Shown here piece after piece: positions 23,148 to 32,263 of a stretch of DNA of 64,000 nt. Origin of the DNA: Bdellovibrio sp047344985 (GTDB lineage Bacteria > Bdellovibrionota > Bdellovibrionia > Bdellovibrionales > Bdellovibrionaceae). The notes under the pieces were generated by a model, which saw nothing but the letters and a program-made list of their open reading frames with translations, was not told the origin of the DNA and did no database searches. Position 1 is the first letter of the stretch. Every line of letters starts with the position of its first letter. The position numbers and the translations under genes are program-made. Where the stretch lies: NCBI RefSeq assembly GCF_047344985.1, contig NZ_CP178861.1, forward strand, positions 744,001 to 808,000, given 5' to 3'.

Positions 23148-24128
23148 ATGTCAAAAGTAGTTCAACAAGGTCTTCGTGTTTTAGAAGTGGAAGCGCAAGC
23201 CATCATGGGATTGCGTGAACGCATTGGTGCGGAGTTCGAGCAAGCCGTAAAGATGATTAAAGAGTGCAAAGGAAAACTTGTTCTCACAGGAATGGGTAAG
23301 TCCGGTCAAATCGCTCGAAAGCTTGCGAGCACTTTTTCTTCAACAGGAACTCCTGCTGTTTTCTTGCATCCTGCAGAAAGTTCGCATGGAGATTTGGGAC
23401 TTGTTGAAAGTGACGACGTTGTGATGGCGCTTTCTTATGGTGGGGAGTCTCCGGAGTTTTCTGGCATTTTAAGATTCGTGGCGCGCAAAGGAATTCCTTT
23501 GATTGCAATCACGGGAAAACCTGGGTCTTCACTTGCAAAAGCGGCACAAGTCACTTTGAACGTGCATGTTTCTGAAGAGGCGTGTCCTTTAGGGCTTGCG
23601 CCCACAGCAAGTAGTACTGCGACTTTGGCGATGGGTGATGCTATTGCCATGGCGGTGATGGCTGAAAAAGGATTTAGCTCTGAAGACTTTGCAGAGTTCC
23701 ATCCAGGTGGCAGCCTTGGCTATCGTCTTTTGACTCGTGTGAGAGATGTGATGCACGCAGGAGACGCTTTGCCGACGGTGGGTCTTGAGGCTCCGATTCG
23801 TCAGGTGTTCTCGATCATGACTCATAAAGATGTTCGTGGTGCTGCAGGTATCGTGGATAACAACGGTGATCTTGTCGGGGTTATTACCGATGGTCAGATT
23901 CGTCGTCGTCTTGAAAAAAGTGATGATCCTTTGACGGGTGTTGCGAAAGATTTGATGACAACAAATCCACGCACGGTCGACGTGAATGAACTGGCGGAAA
24001 AAGCTTTGTTTGTGATGGAGCAATTCCAAATCAATATGCTTTTTGTGCTTGATAAAGAATCTTCGCAGCCCAAAAAACCAGTGGGCATTTTGCACGTTCA
24101 AGATCTTTTGCGTGCTCGTGTTCGTTAA
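23148..24128 (+). CDS. kdsD: Arabinose-5-phosphate isomerase (KdsD/KpsF)
   Basis: The 326-residue enzyme makes arabinose 5-phosphate, the first step to KDO. The SIS domain (residues about 35-190) has VLTGMGKSGQIARKLASTFS, FLHPAESSHGDLG and ACPLGLAPTASSTATLA. Two CBS domains follow (RDVMHAGDALPTV, then GVITDGQIRRRLEK, then LMTTNPRTVDVNE). The ATG at 23148 is taken; a TTG at 23142 is 3 bases from AGGAAGGA and less likely. With kdsB and pyrG in one operon and kdsC at 51.2 kb, most of the CMP-KDO route is in the window. Confidence 0.95.
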   Translation: MSKVVQQGLRVLEVEAQAIMGLRERIGAEFEQAVKMIKECKGKLVLTGMGKSGQIARKLASTFSSTGTPAVFLHPAESSHGDLGLVESDDVVMALSYGGESPEFSGILRFVARKGIPLIAITGKPGSSLAKAAQVTLNVHVSEEACPLGLAPTASSTATLAMGDAIAMAVMAEKGFSSEDFAEFHPGGSLGYRLLTRVRDVMHAGDALPTVGLEAPIRQVFSIMTHKDVRGAAGIVDNNGDLVGVITDGQIRRRLEKSDDPLTGVAKDLMTTNPRTVDVNELAEKALFVMEQFQINMLFVLDKESSQPKKPVGILHVQDLLRARVR

Positions 24129-24142
24129 GGTCGTTGTTAAGG

Positions 24143-24167
24143 GGCAAGGCACGTGATGTGTCTTGCC
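24143..24167 (+). terminator. Hairpin after kdsD
   Basis: GGCAAGGCAC (24143-24152) pairs with GTGTCTTGCC (24158-24167) with one G-T pair. Only a weak T-rich tract follows, so termination is likely but not certain. Confidence 0.5.
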
Positions 24168-24228
24168 AAGATCGTTCTCTCTTTTATCTAGTTAAATTTT
24201 GTTCCTATAAAATGTCGGAGAGGTGTCT

Positions 24229-27200
24229 ATGAGAATCTCCGACGTCTCTATTCGCAATACCGTTTTTGCCTGGATGCTTTTTGCAGGCTTTCTTATTTTC
24301 GGTTTTATTTCTTTTATACGTTTAGGAGTGAGCCAATTACCTGATGTCGACTTTCCCGTTGTTAACGTATCTCTTACTTTGCAAGGGGCGGCTCCTGAGA
24401 TTATGGAAACCAGTGTGGTCGATCCTGTGGAAGATGCCTTGTCTTCTGTGGAAGGTGTGGAGCGCATCAGTTCTATCAGTAAAACGGGAGTGGCAAATAT
24501 CACCATTGAGTTTGAACTGGATCGCAATATCGATTCCGCTTTGCAGGAGGTGCAGACAAAGGTTGCTCAGGCACAAAGACTGTTACCTCCGAACGTGGAT
24601 CCTCCTGTGATCACGAAAACCAATCCCGATGATCAACCGATCATTTGGCTTGCCCTGACTTATGAAAAAAATGATCCGTATTTTTTAATGAGCTACGCCA
24701 AAGATTATTTGAAAGACCGTTTTACGATGGTGCCTGGAGTGGGTGACATAATACTTGGTGGCTATACGGATCCCGCCATGCGTGTCTGGGTGGACTCCAA
24801 AAAATTGAAGAATAGAAATATGGCCGTCGGGGACGTGATGGATTCAATCCGTTCACAACATGCCGAGATTCCCGGTGGATTTATTCAAAACAAGACAAAT
24901 GCTTTTAACGTGCGCACCTTAGGGGAGTTTACCGATGCCAAGGGCTTTGACGATATGATTGTCAATCGCCGTGCCGGAATGAATATTCAAGATCCGTTGA
25001 ATATTGTGCGTTTGAAAGACGTTGGATATGCCGAAGAGTCGCTGGCCGAAGTTTATCGTATCTCTCGTTTCGACGGCGTTCAGGCGTTGGGTTTAGGTAT
25101 TAAAAAACAATTAGGTTCCAACGCCGTGGCCGTTGCCACCGCCGTTAAAGAAAAAATAAAAGACATTCAAAACGAGCTTCCGCCGGGAATGAAGGTTCAA
25201 ATCAACTTTGACTCGTCCCGATTTATTGAGCAGTCCATTCATGAAATGATTAAGCATCTGACCCTGGCTGTGTTGTTGACCTCCTTAGTGTGTTGGGTGT
25301 TTTTGGGAAGTTTCACGGCGACGCTCAATGTGCTTTTGGCGATCCCGACATCCATCATGGGTGCTTTTATCGGAATTTACTTTTTTGGTTTTACATTGAA
25401 CACGTTCACTTTATTGGGACTCACGTTAGCCATTGGTATTGTAGTCGACGATGCCATCATGGTTCTGGAAAATATTTTTCGTTATAACGAACGGGGAATG
25501 GGACCCATCGAGTCAGCCATTATTGGCGCGCGCGAAATCACGTTCGCAGCTCTTGCTGCTAGTATTGCGATCATCGCGATCTTCTTGCCAGTCGCCTTTA
25601 TGAAGGGTGTGATTGGAAAATTCTTTTTACAATATGGGGTGACGATTTCTTTGGCTGTGGCGCTGTCATTGATGGAATCTTTAACGATCACGCCGATGCG
25701 TTGTTCAAGTTTCGTTCATCCCGGTCGTCGCACCACCAAAATGGGACAAATGTTTGAAAAGTTTATGGATGCCTGGCGGAACTTTTACAGTCGCACTTTG
25801 AGTTGGACTTTGAGCCATCGCTGGAGTGTTTTGCTTGGATCCTTGGTATTTGTCTTGGCGTCTTTTTACTCCTTGAGTTTCCTCAATAAAGAACTCACGC
25901 CGGTGCAAGATCAGGGATTGTTTATTTTGCGCTTAATGCTTCCGGTGGGATCTTCTTTAGCAAACACAAATGGCAAAGCTCACGAAGTTGAGAAATGGCT
26001 GCGCTCTCGACCCGAGCTGTCTCATCTTTACGTTGCCGTTGGGGGAGTCGGTGGCGCCGGAGGAAGCGATACCAATACCGGAATGATGTTTGTCACTATG
26101 AAAGATCCAGGCAAACGCGGAATAGATCCGCAAATGGGAAAAGAGTTAACGCAGCAAGATTTTATGGGAGTGGCCCGCAAAGAGCTTAGTAAGATTTCAG
26201 GTCTTAAAGTTTTTATGATGGACCTTTCAAGTCGCGGTTTCTCGACGGGGAAAGGTTATCCTATTGAGTTCGTCCTGCAGGGGCCCGCATGGGATAAGTT
26301 GGCGGATCTGAGTGAAAAGATGAAAACTGATATGAGAAATTCAGGTTTGATGGTGGACGTGGATTCTGATTACCTCGAGGGAATGCCAGAGATTCGAATC
26401 ACACCCAATCGCGATCAGGCAGCCACTCGTGGAGTGAGTGTTGAAGATATTGGAACGACAATACAAGCGATGATTGGTGGAGTGAAAAATGGTCAATACA
26501 CAAAGAATGGGCACCGTTATGATATTTACGTTCAGCTCAAAAAAGAACCTGATCCTCGCGTCGAATTTAAAGACATTCTTATCGTCAATGGCAGAAACAA
26601 TCTAATTCCTCTTTCTAAAGTAAGTGACCTTGAAGAAAAACCAAGCCTTCAACAAATCACACGTGTGAATCGTCAGCGCGCGATCACGATTTATTCGAAC
26701 TTAGCTCCCGGTGCGTCCCAAGAGAAAGCTTTGCAGTTTGTGCAGGACAAAGCGAAGAGTTTGCCTCCCACGTACTTTGTCTCACAGTCGGGTGCGACAA
26801 AAACTTTTCAGGAGTCTTTTAATAGTTTGATTTTCGCTTTGGCGCTGGGAATTTTAGTGGCCTATATGGTTCTTGCAAGTCAGTTTAATTCTTTTCTAGA
26901 TCCGTTAACAGTTTTGATGGCGTTGCCTTTCAGTTTTAGCGGTGCTTTTTTCGCCTTAGTTTTAATGAAACAATCTATCAATATGTATTCGATGATCGGC
27001 GTTCTTCTTTTAATGGGGATCGTAAAAAAGAATTCGATCTTGCTGATTGATTTCACCAACGCCGTCAGAGACAGGGACTCCTCGAAGGGAGCCAACGAAG
27101 CATTGAAAGAGGCCTGTCCCGTTCGTCTTCGTCCGATTATCATGACTTCATTTGCGACAATGGCAGCCGCTATTCCTTCCGCCTTGGCGTCAGGAGCGGG

Positions 27201-27462
27201 CTCCGAAACTTTTAAGCCTATGGCGATCACTTTGATCGGCGGTGTTTTCGTTTCGACGTTTCTTACGTTGTATGTTGTACCTGCTACCTATTCACTGGTG
27301 GAAAGATTTAGAAAACGTGATGTGCGTAAGAAAGAAGTTACGCAGGCTTTTGAAACAGTCGGTGATAAAGCGGGGATCAGTTTTCAGCCGATGCCCGATT
27401 TTATTGAAGACCAAGACAAACCGACTCCTAAAGAGACGACTGTTTCACAAGATAAGACGTAA
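24229..27462 (+). CDS. RND-family efflux permease
   Basis: The 1077-residue inner-membrane transporter is of the AcrB/MdtB/MexB type, with 12 membrane segments and two large periplasmic loops. An N-terminal segment (FAWMLFAGFLIFGFISFIRLG) is followed by QLPDVDFPVVNVSL. The transmembrane proton relay asparts are in ALTLAIGIVVDDAIMVLEN. A second half has VLASQFNSFLDPLTVLMALPF and GIVKKNSILLIDFTN. The RND family is proton driven. There is no membrane fusion or TolC-like gene beside it, so the partner must be elsewhere. The ATG at 24229 follows GGAGAGG by 5 bases. A C-terminal acidic tail extends beyond the usual length. Confidence 0.95.
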   Translation: MRISDVSIRNTVFAWMLFAGFLIFGFISFIRLGVSQLPDVDFPVVNVSLTLQGAAPEIMETSVVDPVEDALSSVEGVERISSISKTGVANITIEFELDRNIDSALQEVQTKVAQAQRLLPPNVDPPVITKTNPDDQPIIWLALTYEKNDPYFLMSYAKDYLKDRFTMVPGVGDIILGGYTDPAMRVWVDSKKLKNRNMAVGDVMDSIRSQHAEIPGGFIQNKTNAFNVRTLGEFTDAKGFDDMIVNRRAGMNIQDPLNIVRLKDVGYAEESLAEVYRISRFDGVQALGLGIKKQLGSNAVAVATAVKEKIKDIQNELPPGMKVQINFDSSRFIEQSIHEMIKHLTLAVLLTSLVCWVFLGSFTATLNVLLAIPTSIMGAFIGIYFFGFTLNTFTLLGLTLAIGIVVDDAIMVLENIFRYNERGMGPIESAIIGAREITFAALAASIAIIAIFLPVAFMKGVIGKFFLQYGVTISLAVALSLMESLTITPMRCSSFVHPGRRTTKMGQMFEKFMDAWRNFYSRTLSWTLSHRWSVLLGSLVFVLASFYSLSFLNKELTPVQDQGLFILRLMLPVGSSLANTNGKAHEVEKWLRSRPELSHLYVAVGGVGGAGGSDTNTGMMFVTMKDPGKRGIDPQMGKELTQQDFMGVARKELSKISGLKVFMMDLSSRGFSTGKGYPIEFVLQGPAWDKLADLSEKMKTDMRNSGLMVDVDSDYLEGMPEIRITPNRDQAATRGVSVEDIGTTIQAMIGGVKNGQYTKNGHRYDIYVQLKKEPDPRVEFKDILIVNGRNNLIPLSKVSDLEEKPSLQQITRVNRQRAITIYSNLAPGASQEKALQFVQDKAKSLPPTYFVSQSGATKTFQESFNSLIFALALGILVAYMVLASQFNSFLDPLTVLMALPFSFSGAFFALVLMKQSINMYSMIGVLLLMGIVKKNSILLIDFTNAVRDRDSSKGANEALKEACPVRLRPIIMTSFATMAAAIPSALASGAGSETFKPMAITLIGGVFVSTFLTLYVVPATYSLVERFRKRDVRKKEVTQAFETVGDKAGISFQPMPDFIEDQDKPTPKETTVSQDKT

Positions 27463-27528
27463 AAATGATCTCCCGGCGATCGTCCGCTTAAAGGGGACAG
27501 ATCTGTGGTACAGAAATATGAAAACTGA

Positions 27529-27556
27529 TCCAGTTTAAGCATTTAAGCCCCGAAAA
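27529..27556 (+). promoter_or_regulatory. FliA-like promoter before fibre gene 1
   Basis: TCCAGTTT (27529-27536), 12 bases, CCCGAAAA (27549-27556), 45 bases before the ATG. It matches the layout before fibre gene 2 and before the CpaF operon. The whole leader of the two fibre genes is similar, so shared ancestry could also explain it. Confidence 0.4.
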
Positions 27557-27600
27557 GAATATTAAGATGCGACATCTGAACGTTTTATGAGGGGCTTGAA

Positions 27601-30600
27601 ATGAAAATAATCCTGATGGGTTTGATATTTTGGGGATGCTGGGCTCACGCTAATCCTCTGAATTTAACTTATCAAGGACGTATCGTTAAAGCGGATGGGA
27701 CTCCTTTAGAATATTCCAATGTCAGTTTTCTTTTTGAAATCGCCAATCCCAACGGAAGCTGCGTGATCTATCGCGAACAAATCGACGGTATCAATATGGC
27801 GAATTCCAAAGGTGTTTTTGATGTTCCTATCGGTGTAGGAACACGCTTATTTCCGACGGCTCCCGTTTATAAAATTTCAAGCTCCTTTGATAATTCTGTC
27901 ATTCACAACTGCTATGGCGGAGCAACTTACACGGCTCTTGAAGATGACACTCGTGTTTTGCGAGTGCAATTTCATGACGGAACAGGTTGGAAACTAATCA
28001 GTCCCTCGAATGTGATTCGCTCTGTGCCTTACGCTTTGTCAGCGTTTTCTGCAACGAAGCTGGGAAATTTAGGTGTCAGTGATTTCTTATTGAAATCAAA
28101 TCTTCCGGGTGCTGCCTGTGGACCTGGGAAAGTCATTACATTTGATGGTGCAAACTTTAGTTGTGTTGTGGATGCAGGTGGATCAGGTGTCATCAATGAT
28201 GTTCTTGCGGGAACGGGAATTAGCGTTTCCGGAACAACGACGAAAACTGTTTCAGTCAATATTGGTTCCACTGCGGGAACTGTGGCTGCGGGTGATGATT
28301 CTCGTTTTACCAATGCTCGTATTCCAACGGGTGCTGCTGGCGGAGATTTGTCTGGGACTTATCCGAATCCTTCTGTCGCGAAGATTCAAAGTGTCGCGGT
28401 TTCTAGTGCTGCGCCAACAAATGGAAATTTTTTGAAGTTTGATGGAACTCAGTGGATCGGTGCTGCCATTGGCATGAGTGATGTTACTAATTTGAATTCT
28501 TCTTTGAGCAATTATCATACGGTGGCTGCGTTTAATTCTGCTGTGGGAAGTGCTAACTGTGCTGCCCACCAAACTCCGTATTGGAATTCGGTTTCTGGTT
28601 CTTTTCAATGTCAGTCGATCAATGTTTCTGTTGCGGGTGACGTGAGCGGAACGATTGGTGCTGTTACCGTTAATAAGATTAAAGGTGTAGACGTTGATAC
28701 AACCGGATTAGTTACTGGCCAAGTTTTGAAATATGACGGAACAAAATGGGCTCCTGCTTCTGACAATAATGCGGGTGGTACAGTTACTAATATCGCAACG
28801 GGCACTGGATTAACTGGTGGCCCTATTACTTCTACAGGAACGATTTCTTTAGCTAACACCGCAGTGACTCCTGGTTCTTATGGTTCAACAACTCAAGTTG
28901 GCACTTTCACTGTCGATGCTCAAGGACGCTTAACCGCAGCTTCGAATTCTGCAATTGCATTTCCTGTGACTTCGGTTGCAACAAAAACTGGTGCCGTGAC
29001 ACTTGATTATGGTGATATCAATAATGCCTCTTCTAAATATTTAACTTATAAACCAAATAACGTCGCTTGTACTGATGGACAGGTTTTAAAATGGATTGCT
29101 GCCAACTCTCGTTGGGAATGTGCGAGTGATACAGACACCAACGCTGGCGGTACTGTCACGAATATCACGACAGGTACGGGTCTTAGCGGGGGACCGATTA
29201 CTTCTACTGGAACTATTTCTTTAGCAAACACGGCTGTGACTGCAGGTTCTTACACAAGAGCTAATATCACAGTGGATGCTCAAGGTCGTTTAACATCTGC
29301 GAGTAATGGTGCCGCTGTGAATTTAACGACTGAAGTCACAGGCACTTTACCAATTGCAAACGGCGGAACGGGGACTTCATCGTTCACAGCAAATAGATTA
29401 ATTACTTCCGATGGAACGGGAAACGCATTGGCAACGTTTAGTTGTGCTACCGGTCAGATAGTTTCATTTGATGTGACAGGCATGATGAAGTGCTCCTCCT
29501 TTACGACAGATTCGGTTTTTCTTAACAATGGGAATTCATTTACGGGAAATGCAGTTATCGGAACTAATGATAACTTCTCTTTTCAAATCGAAACAAATGG
29601 GACAACAAAGGTGACGGTTCTTCCAAGTGGAAACGTCGGCATTGGTACGACAAATCCAAATCGGAAGTTGGAAGTGATGGATACGGCGGCCAGTCCGATT
29701 ATGGGAACTCGCTCTACTTCCGATACCACCGCGATAAAAACAGTGATGGTCATGAAGCATACAAGTTCGGCGACGGTGGGCGATGGTTTCGGACCTGAGA
29801 TGACTTTTGCGATAGAGGGTCAAGGATTAGCACAAACAGCCATTGCAGGTATTGCAGCGGTACGCTCCGGTTCAAACGACAGCGGCCGTCTTGATTTTAA
29901 TACGTACAGCAGTGGAACTATGAATACGCGGATGTCGATTTTACCATCGGGTAATGTCGGGATCGGAACTAACAATCCACAAGCCAAATTGGATGTGAAT
30001 GGGGCGATTCGCGCGACAGATATTTGTGATGAAACGGGCGCCAATTGCAAAGACATCTCAGTAGGTTGGAGTTCAGGAGGTTCCGTAACATCAGTGGCGA
30101 CTGGTACGGGATTGACCGGTGGTCCTATCACGACGTCGGGTACAATTTCGATTGCTGCAGGGGGAGTAGGTGCGACGGAACTGGCGGCGAATGCAGTTAC
30201 AACAGTGAAGATCGCAGACGGAAACGTTACTGGCGCTAAACTTGAGGCCCTTGCTGGTTTAACCGCTGGGTCTTACGGAACTACCACGGCCATTCCTTCT
30301 GTGACTGTTGATACAAAAGGTCGTGTCACTGCAATTACAACAAATAACATCACAGGTTTATTGCCAACAGCGACGGGAGCTAGCGGAAAATTTTTAAAGT
30401 CAGACGGGACAAATTGGTCTGGTGATTTTATTAAATTCAGCGACGTAAAAAACTCCGTTGGTGGCTCCGCATTTAATCTCGCGGGTTGTGCTGCAAATCA
30501 AACTGTAGCTTGGTCGTCACTGACCGACATGTTCACATGTCAAAGCATTGGCTCTCTTGATGCCTCCGCTATCACCACAGGAACTATTTCAACCGCGCGA

Positions 30601-32139
30601 TTGCCAGCGGGAGCCTCGATGTGGCAGGACGGTGGCTCTGGAAAAATTTATTATAATTCAGGCAATGTTGGTATCGGAACGACTTCCCCCGTCCAGCGAT
30701 TGCATTTGAATGATTCAGGCGCGAACTCCGTATTCGAATATTTCACGAACTCGAACACGGGCGTAACGGCGAGCGATGGCTCTTATATCGGCGTCAATGC
30801 CGCCGGGAATATGTACGTTTGGAATCAAGAAAACCTCCCTCTTCTTTTGGGAACGAATAACGGAGAGCGTATGCGCATTGATGCCGCAGGCAACGTCGGT
30901 ATCGGAACCGCTGCGCCCAATACTTTGCTTGAAGTCAAAGGTGATAACTCTTTTCCAGTCAGAATTGATCGCAATAGCGCCGTAGCACGCAAAGCATTTG
31001 TCGACTTTGCTCAGCAGGGAACAAAGACGTTCGGGATTGGTGTCGATTATGGTGGGACGAATGCGCAAAATTTCTCGGTTTGGGATTACGTCGCAGGGAC
31101 CAGTCGCGTCTTGGTCGACAGCGCTGGTAATGTCGGGATAGGAACAACGTCACCGGGAGAAAAACTGTCGGTGAACGGAATAATTGAATCTACCTCTGGC
31201 GGAATTAAATTTCCAGATGGAAGTATTCAGACAAAGGCTACCGTCGCAGGTAACTTGGATATTCGTAGAGGATCTGCCGCACTTTTAACAGGTCTTAATT
31301 TGAACGGCAGTACGCCGACCTACGACGTAGCTATCCCTGCAACTTTGCCGGAAGATACACGCGCTATTATTATGGTTGTTCAGTACAATCACGGGTCTGG
31401 GACTACAAATACTCATGGCTACATCACATTTAATGCTTATCAAACAGGAACCACTGCTGGCGAAACGGACTACAAGACCGCATATACGAAGCAAAGTTTT
31501 AATGATTACGCTAATACTCATCAAGTTGAAATGTTAGTACCGTGGCGTCCTGCTTTGGCTGATAGGCTCACAGTGCAAGTGACGTACTCATATAATACTG
31601 ATCCGCTAAATGTTTATAATATTTCCTATGGTGGTTATATTTCTGCAAGCGGCGGTGCTACGCCAGTGGGTTCTTGGAACGAAGCTTCGGGTAATGCTTA
31701 TCGACCTAGCGGAAACGTTGGAATAGGAACGGCATCTCCCGCGGCGAAATTAGATGTTCAAGGGGAAGTTAAATTTGGTAACACCTCATCGGCCTGCAGC
31801 GGAACGACAGAGGGGCAACAACGCTATAACTCAACGACGAAACAAATGGAATTTTGTAACGGCACTGTGTGGAAGTCATTCCGACCTCATGTCACGAGAT
31901 GCAGTTATTCAACGGGAAACTCAACAACAAGCGGAACTTATTATAGTCGAACTTGGGTCGCGGGGGATTGCACAAATGGTATTCCGTCTGCAAGTTTAAC
32001 CTACGATGCTATTGCAAACAGTCTTTCAAGCAACGGTTCCGTTACAAATGCGTCTTGTTACACGACCTACGGGAATGTTTACGCCAATGTGTCGGGAGTC
32101 AATTTTATCGTCGAATGTCTTTACGTCGAAAAGCAATAG
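27601..32139 (+). CDS. Giant secreted fibre-like protein 1 (MAT-type candidate)
   Basis: The 1512-residue secreted protein has a signal peptide (LMGLIFWGCWAHA-NPL), an N-terminal domain (LNLTYQGRIVKADGTPLEY, FLFEIANPNGSCVIY) and then alternating repeat modules. Glycine-rich modules of the form TGLTGGPITSTGTISLANTA appear three times. Six GNVGIGT-x-P modules (near residues 677, 785, 1023, 1100, 1179 and 1374) alternate with small beta domains. The C-terminal tip is unique (VTRCSYSTGNSTTSGTYYSR, with cysteines). This is the style of phage tail fibres and of the chimeric trimeric fibres (MAT) reported in Bdellovibrio as prey-recognition proteins; the assignment is by pattern. It is probably cell surface. 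A paralogue follows 124 bases later. Confidence 0.8.
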   Translation: MKIILMGLIFWGCWAHANPLNLTYQGRIVKADGTPLEYSNVSFLFEIANPNGSCVIYREQIDGINMANSKGVFDVPIGVGTRLFPTAPVYKISSSFDNSVIHNCYGGATYTALEDDTRVLRVQFHDGTGWKLISPSNVIRSVPYALSAFSATKLGNLGVSDFLLKSNLPGAACGPGKVITFDGANFSCVVDAGGSGVINDVLAGTGISVSGTTTKTVSVNIGSTAGTVAAGDDSRFTNARIPTGAAGGDLSGTYPNPSVAKIQSVAVSSAAPTNGNFLKFDGTQWIGAAIGMSDVTNLNSSLSNYHTVAAFNSAVGSANCAAHQTPYWNSVSGSFQCQSINVSVAGDVSGTIGAVTVNKIKGVDVDTTGLVTGQVLKYDGTKWAPASDNNAGGTVTNIATGTGLTGGPITSTGTISLANTAVTPGSYGSTTQVGTFTVDAQGRLTAASNSAIAFPVTSVATKTGAVTLDYGDINNASSKYLTYKPNNVACTDGQVLKWIAANSRWECASDTDTNAGGTVTNITTGTGLSGGPITSTGTISLANTAVTAGSYTRANITVDAQGRLTSASNGAAVNLTTEVTGTLPIANGGTGTSSFTANRLITSDGTGNALATFSCATGQIVSFDVTGMMKCSSFTTDSVFLNNGNSFTGNAVIGTNDNFSFQIETNGTTKVTVLPSGNVGIGTTNPNRKLEVMDTAASPIMGTRSTSDTTAIKTVMVMKHTSSATVGDGFGPEMTFAIEGQGLAQTAIAGIAAVRSGSNDSGRLDFNTYSSGTMNTRMSILPSGNVGIGTNNPQAKLDVNGAIRATDICDETGANCKDISVGWSSGGSVTSVATGTGLTGGPITTSGTISIAAGGVGATELAANAVTTVKIADGNVTGAKLEALAGLTAGSYGTTTAIPSVTVDTKGRVTAITTNNITGLLPTATGASGKFLKSDGTNWSGDFIKFSDVKNSVGGSAFNLAGCAANQTVAWSSLTDMFTCQSIGSLDASAITTGTISTARLPAGASMWQDGGSGKIYYNSGNVGIGTTSPVQRLHLNDSGANSVFEYFTNSNTGVTASDGSYIGVNAAGNMYVWNQENLPLLLGTNNGERMRIDAAGNVGIGTAAPNTLLEVKGDNSFPVRIDRNSAVARKAFVDFAQQGTKTFGIGVDYGGTNAQNFSVWDYVAGTSRVLVDSAGNVGIGTTSPGEKLSVNGIIESTSGGIKFPDGSIQTKATVAGNLDIRRGSAALLTGLNLNGSTPTYDVAIPATLPEDTRAIIMVVQYNHGSGTTNTHGYITFNAYQTGTTAGETDYKTAYTKQSFNDYANTHQVEMLVPWRPALADRLTVQVTYSYNTDPLNVYNISYGGYISASGGATPVGSWNEASGNAYRPSGNVGIGTASPAAKLDVQGEVKFGNTSSACSGTTEGQQRYNSTTKQMEFCNGTVWKSFRPHVTRCSYSTGNSTTSGTYYSRTWVAGDCTNGIPSASLTYDAIANSLSSNGSVTNASCYTTYGNVYANVSGVNFIVECLYVEKQ
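30001..30690 (+). repeat. Shared module block, copy in fibre gene 1
   Basis: About 230 codons from RATDICDETGANCKDIS to GNVGIGT are nearly identical in protein sequence to 33808-34500 in the second fibre gene. They contain TGLTGGPITTSGTISIAAGG and the NITGLLPTA and MWQDGG landmarks. Confidence 0.85.
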
Positions 32140-32199
32140 TCAGCTTGGCGAACGGCCTCTAAGAGCGGACGAGTAAGTCAGTAAAAAATTGAAATATGA

Positions 32200-32227
32200 T
32201 TCAGTTTCCATTTTTAAGTTCCGAAAA
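32200..32227 (+). promoter_or_regulatory. FliA-like promoter before fibre gene 2
   Basis: TTCAGTTT (32200-32207), 12 bases, TCCGAAAA (32220-32227), 37 bases before the ATG at 32264. The spacing equals that of the sites at 6191 and 27529. Confidence 0.4.
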
Positions 32228-32263
32228 AGTATCAAATGGGAACGTCAATGAATGGAGCTCGAG

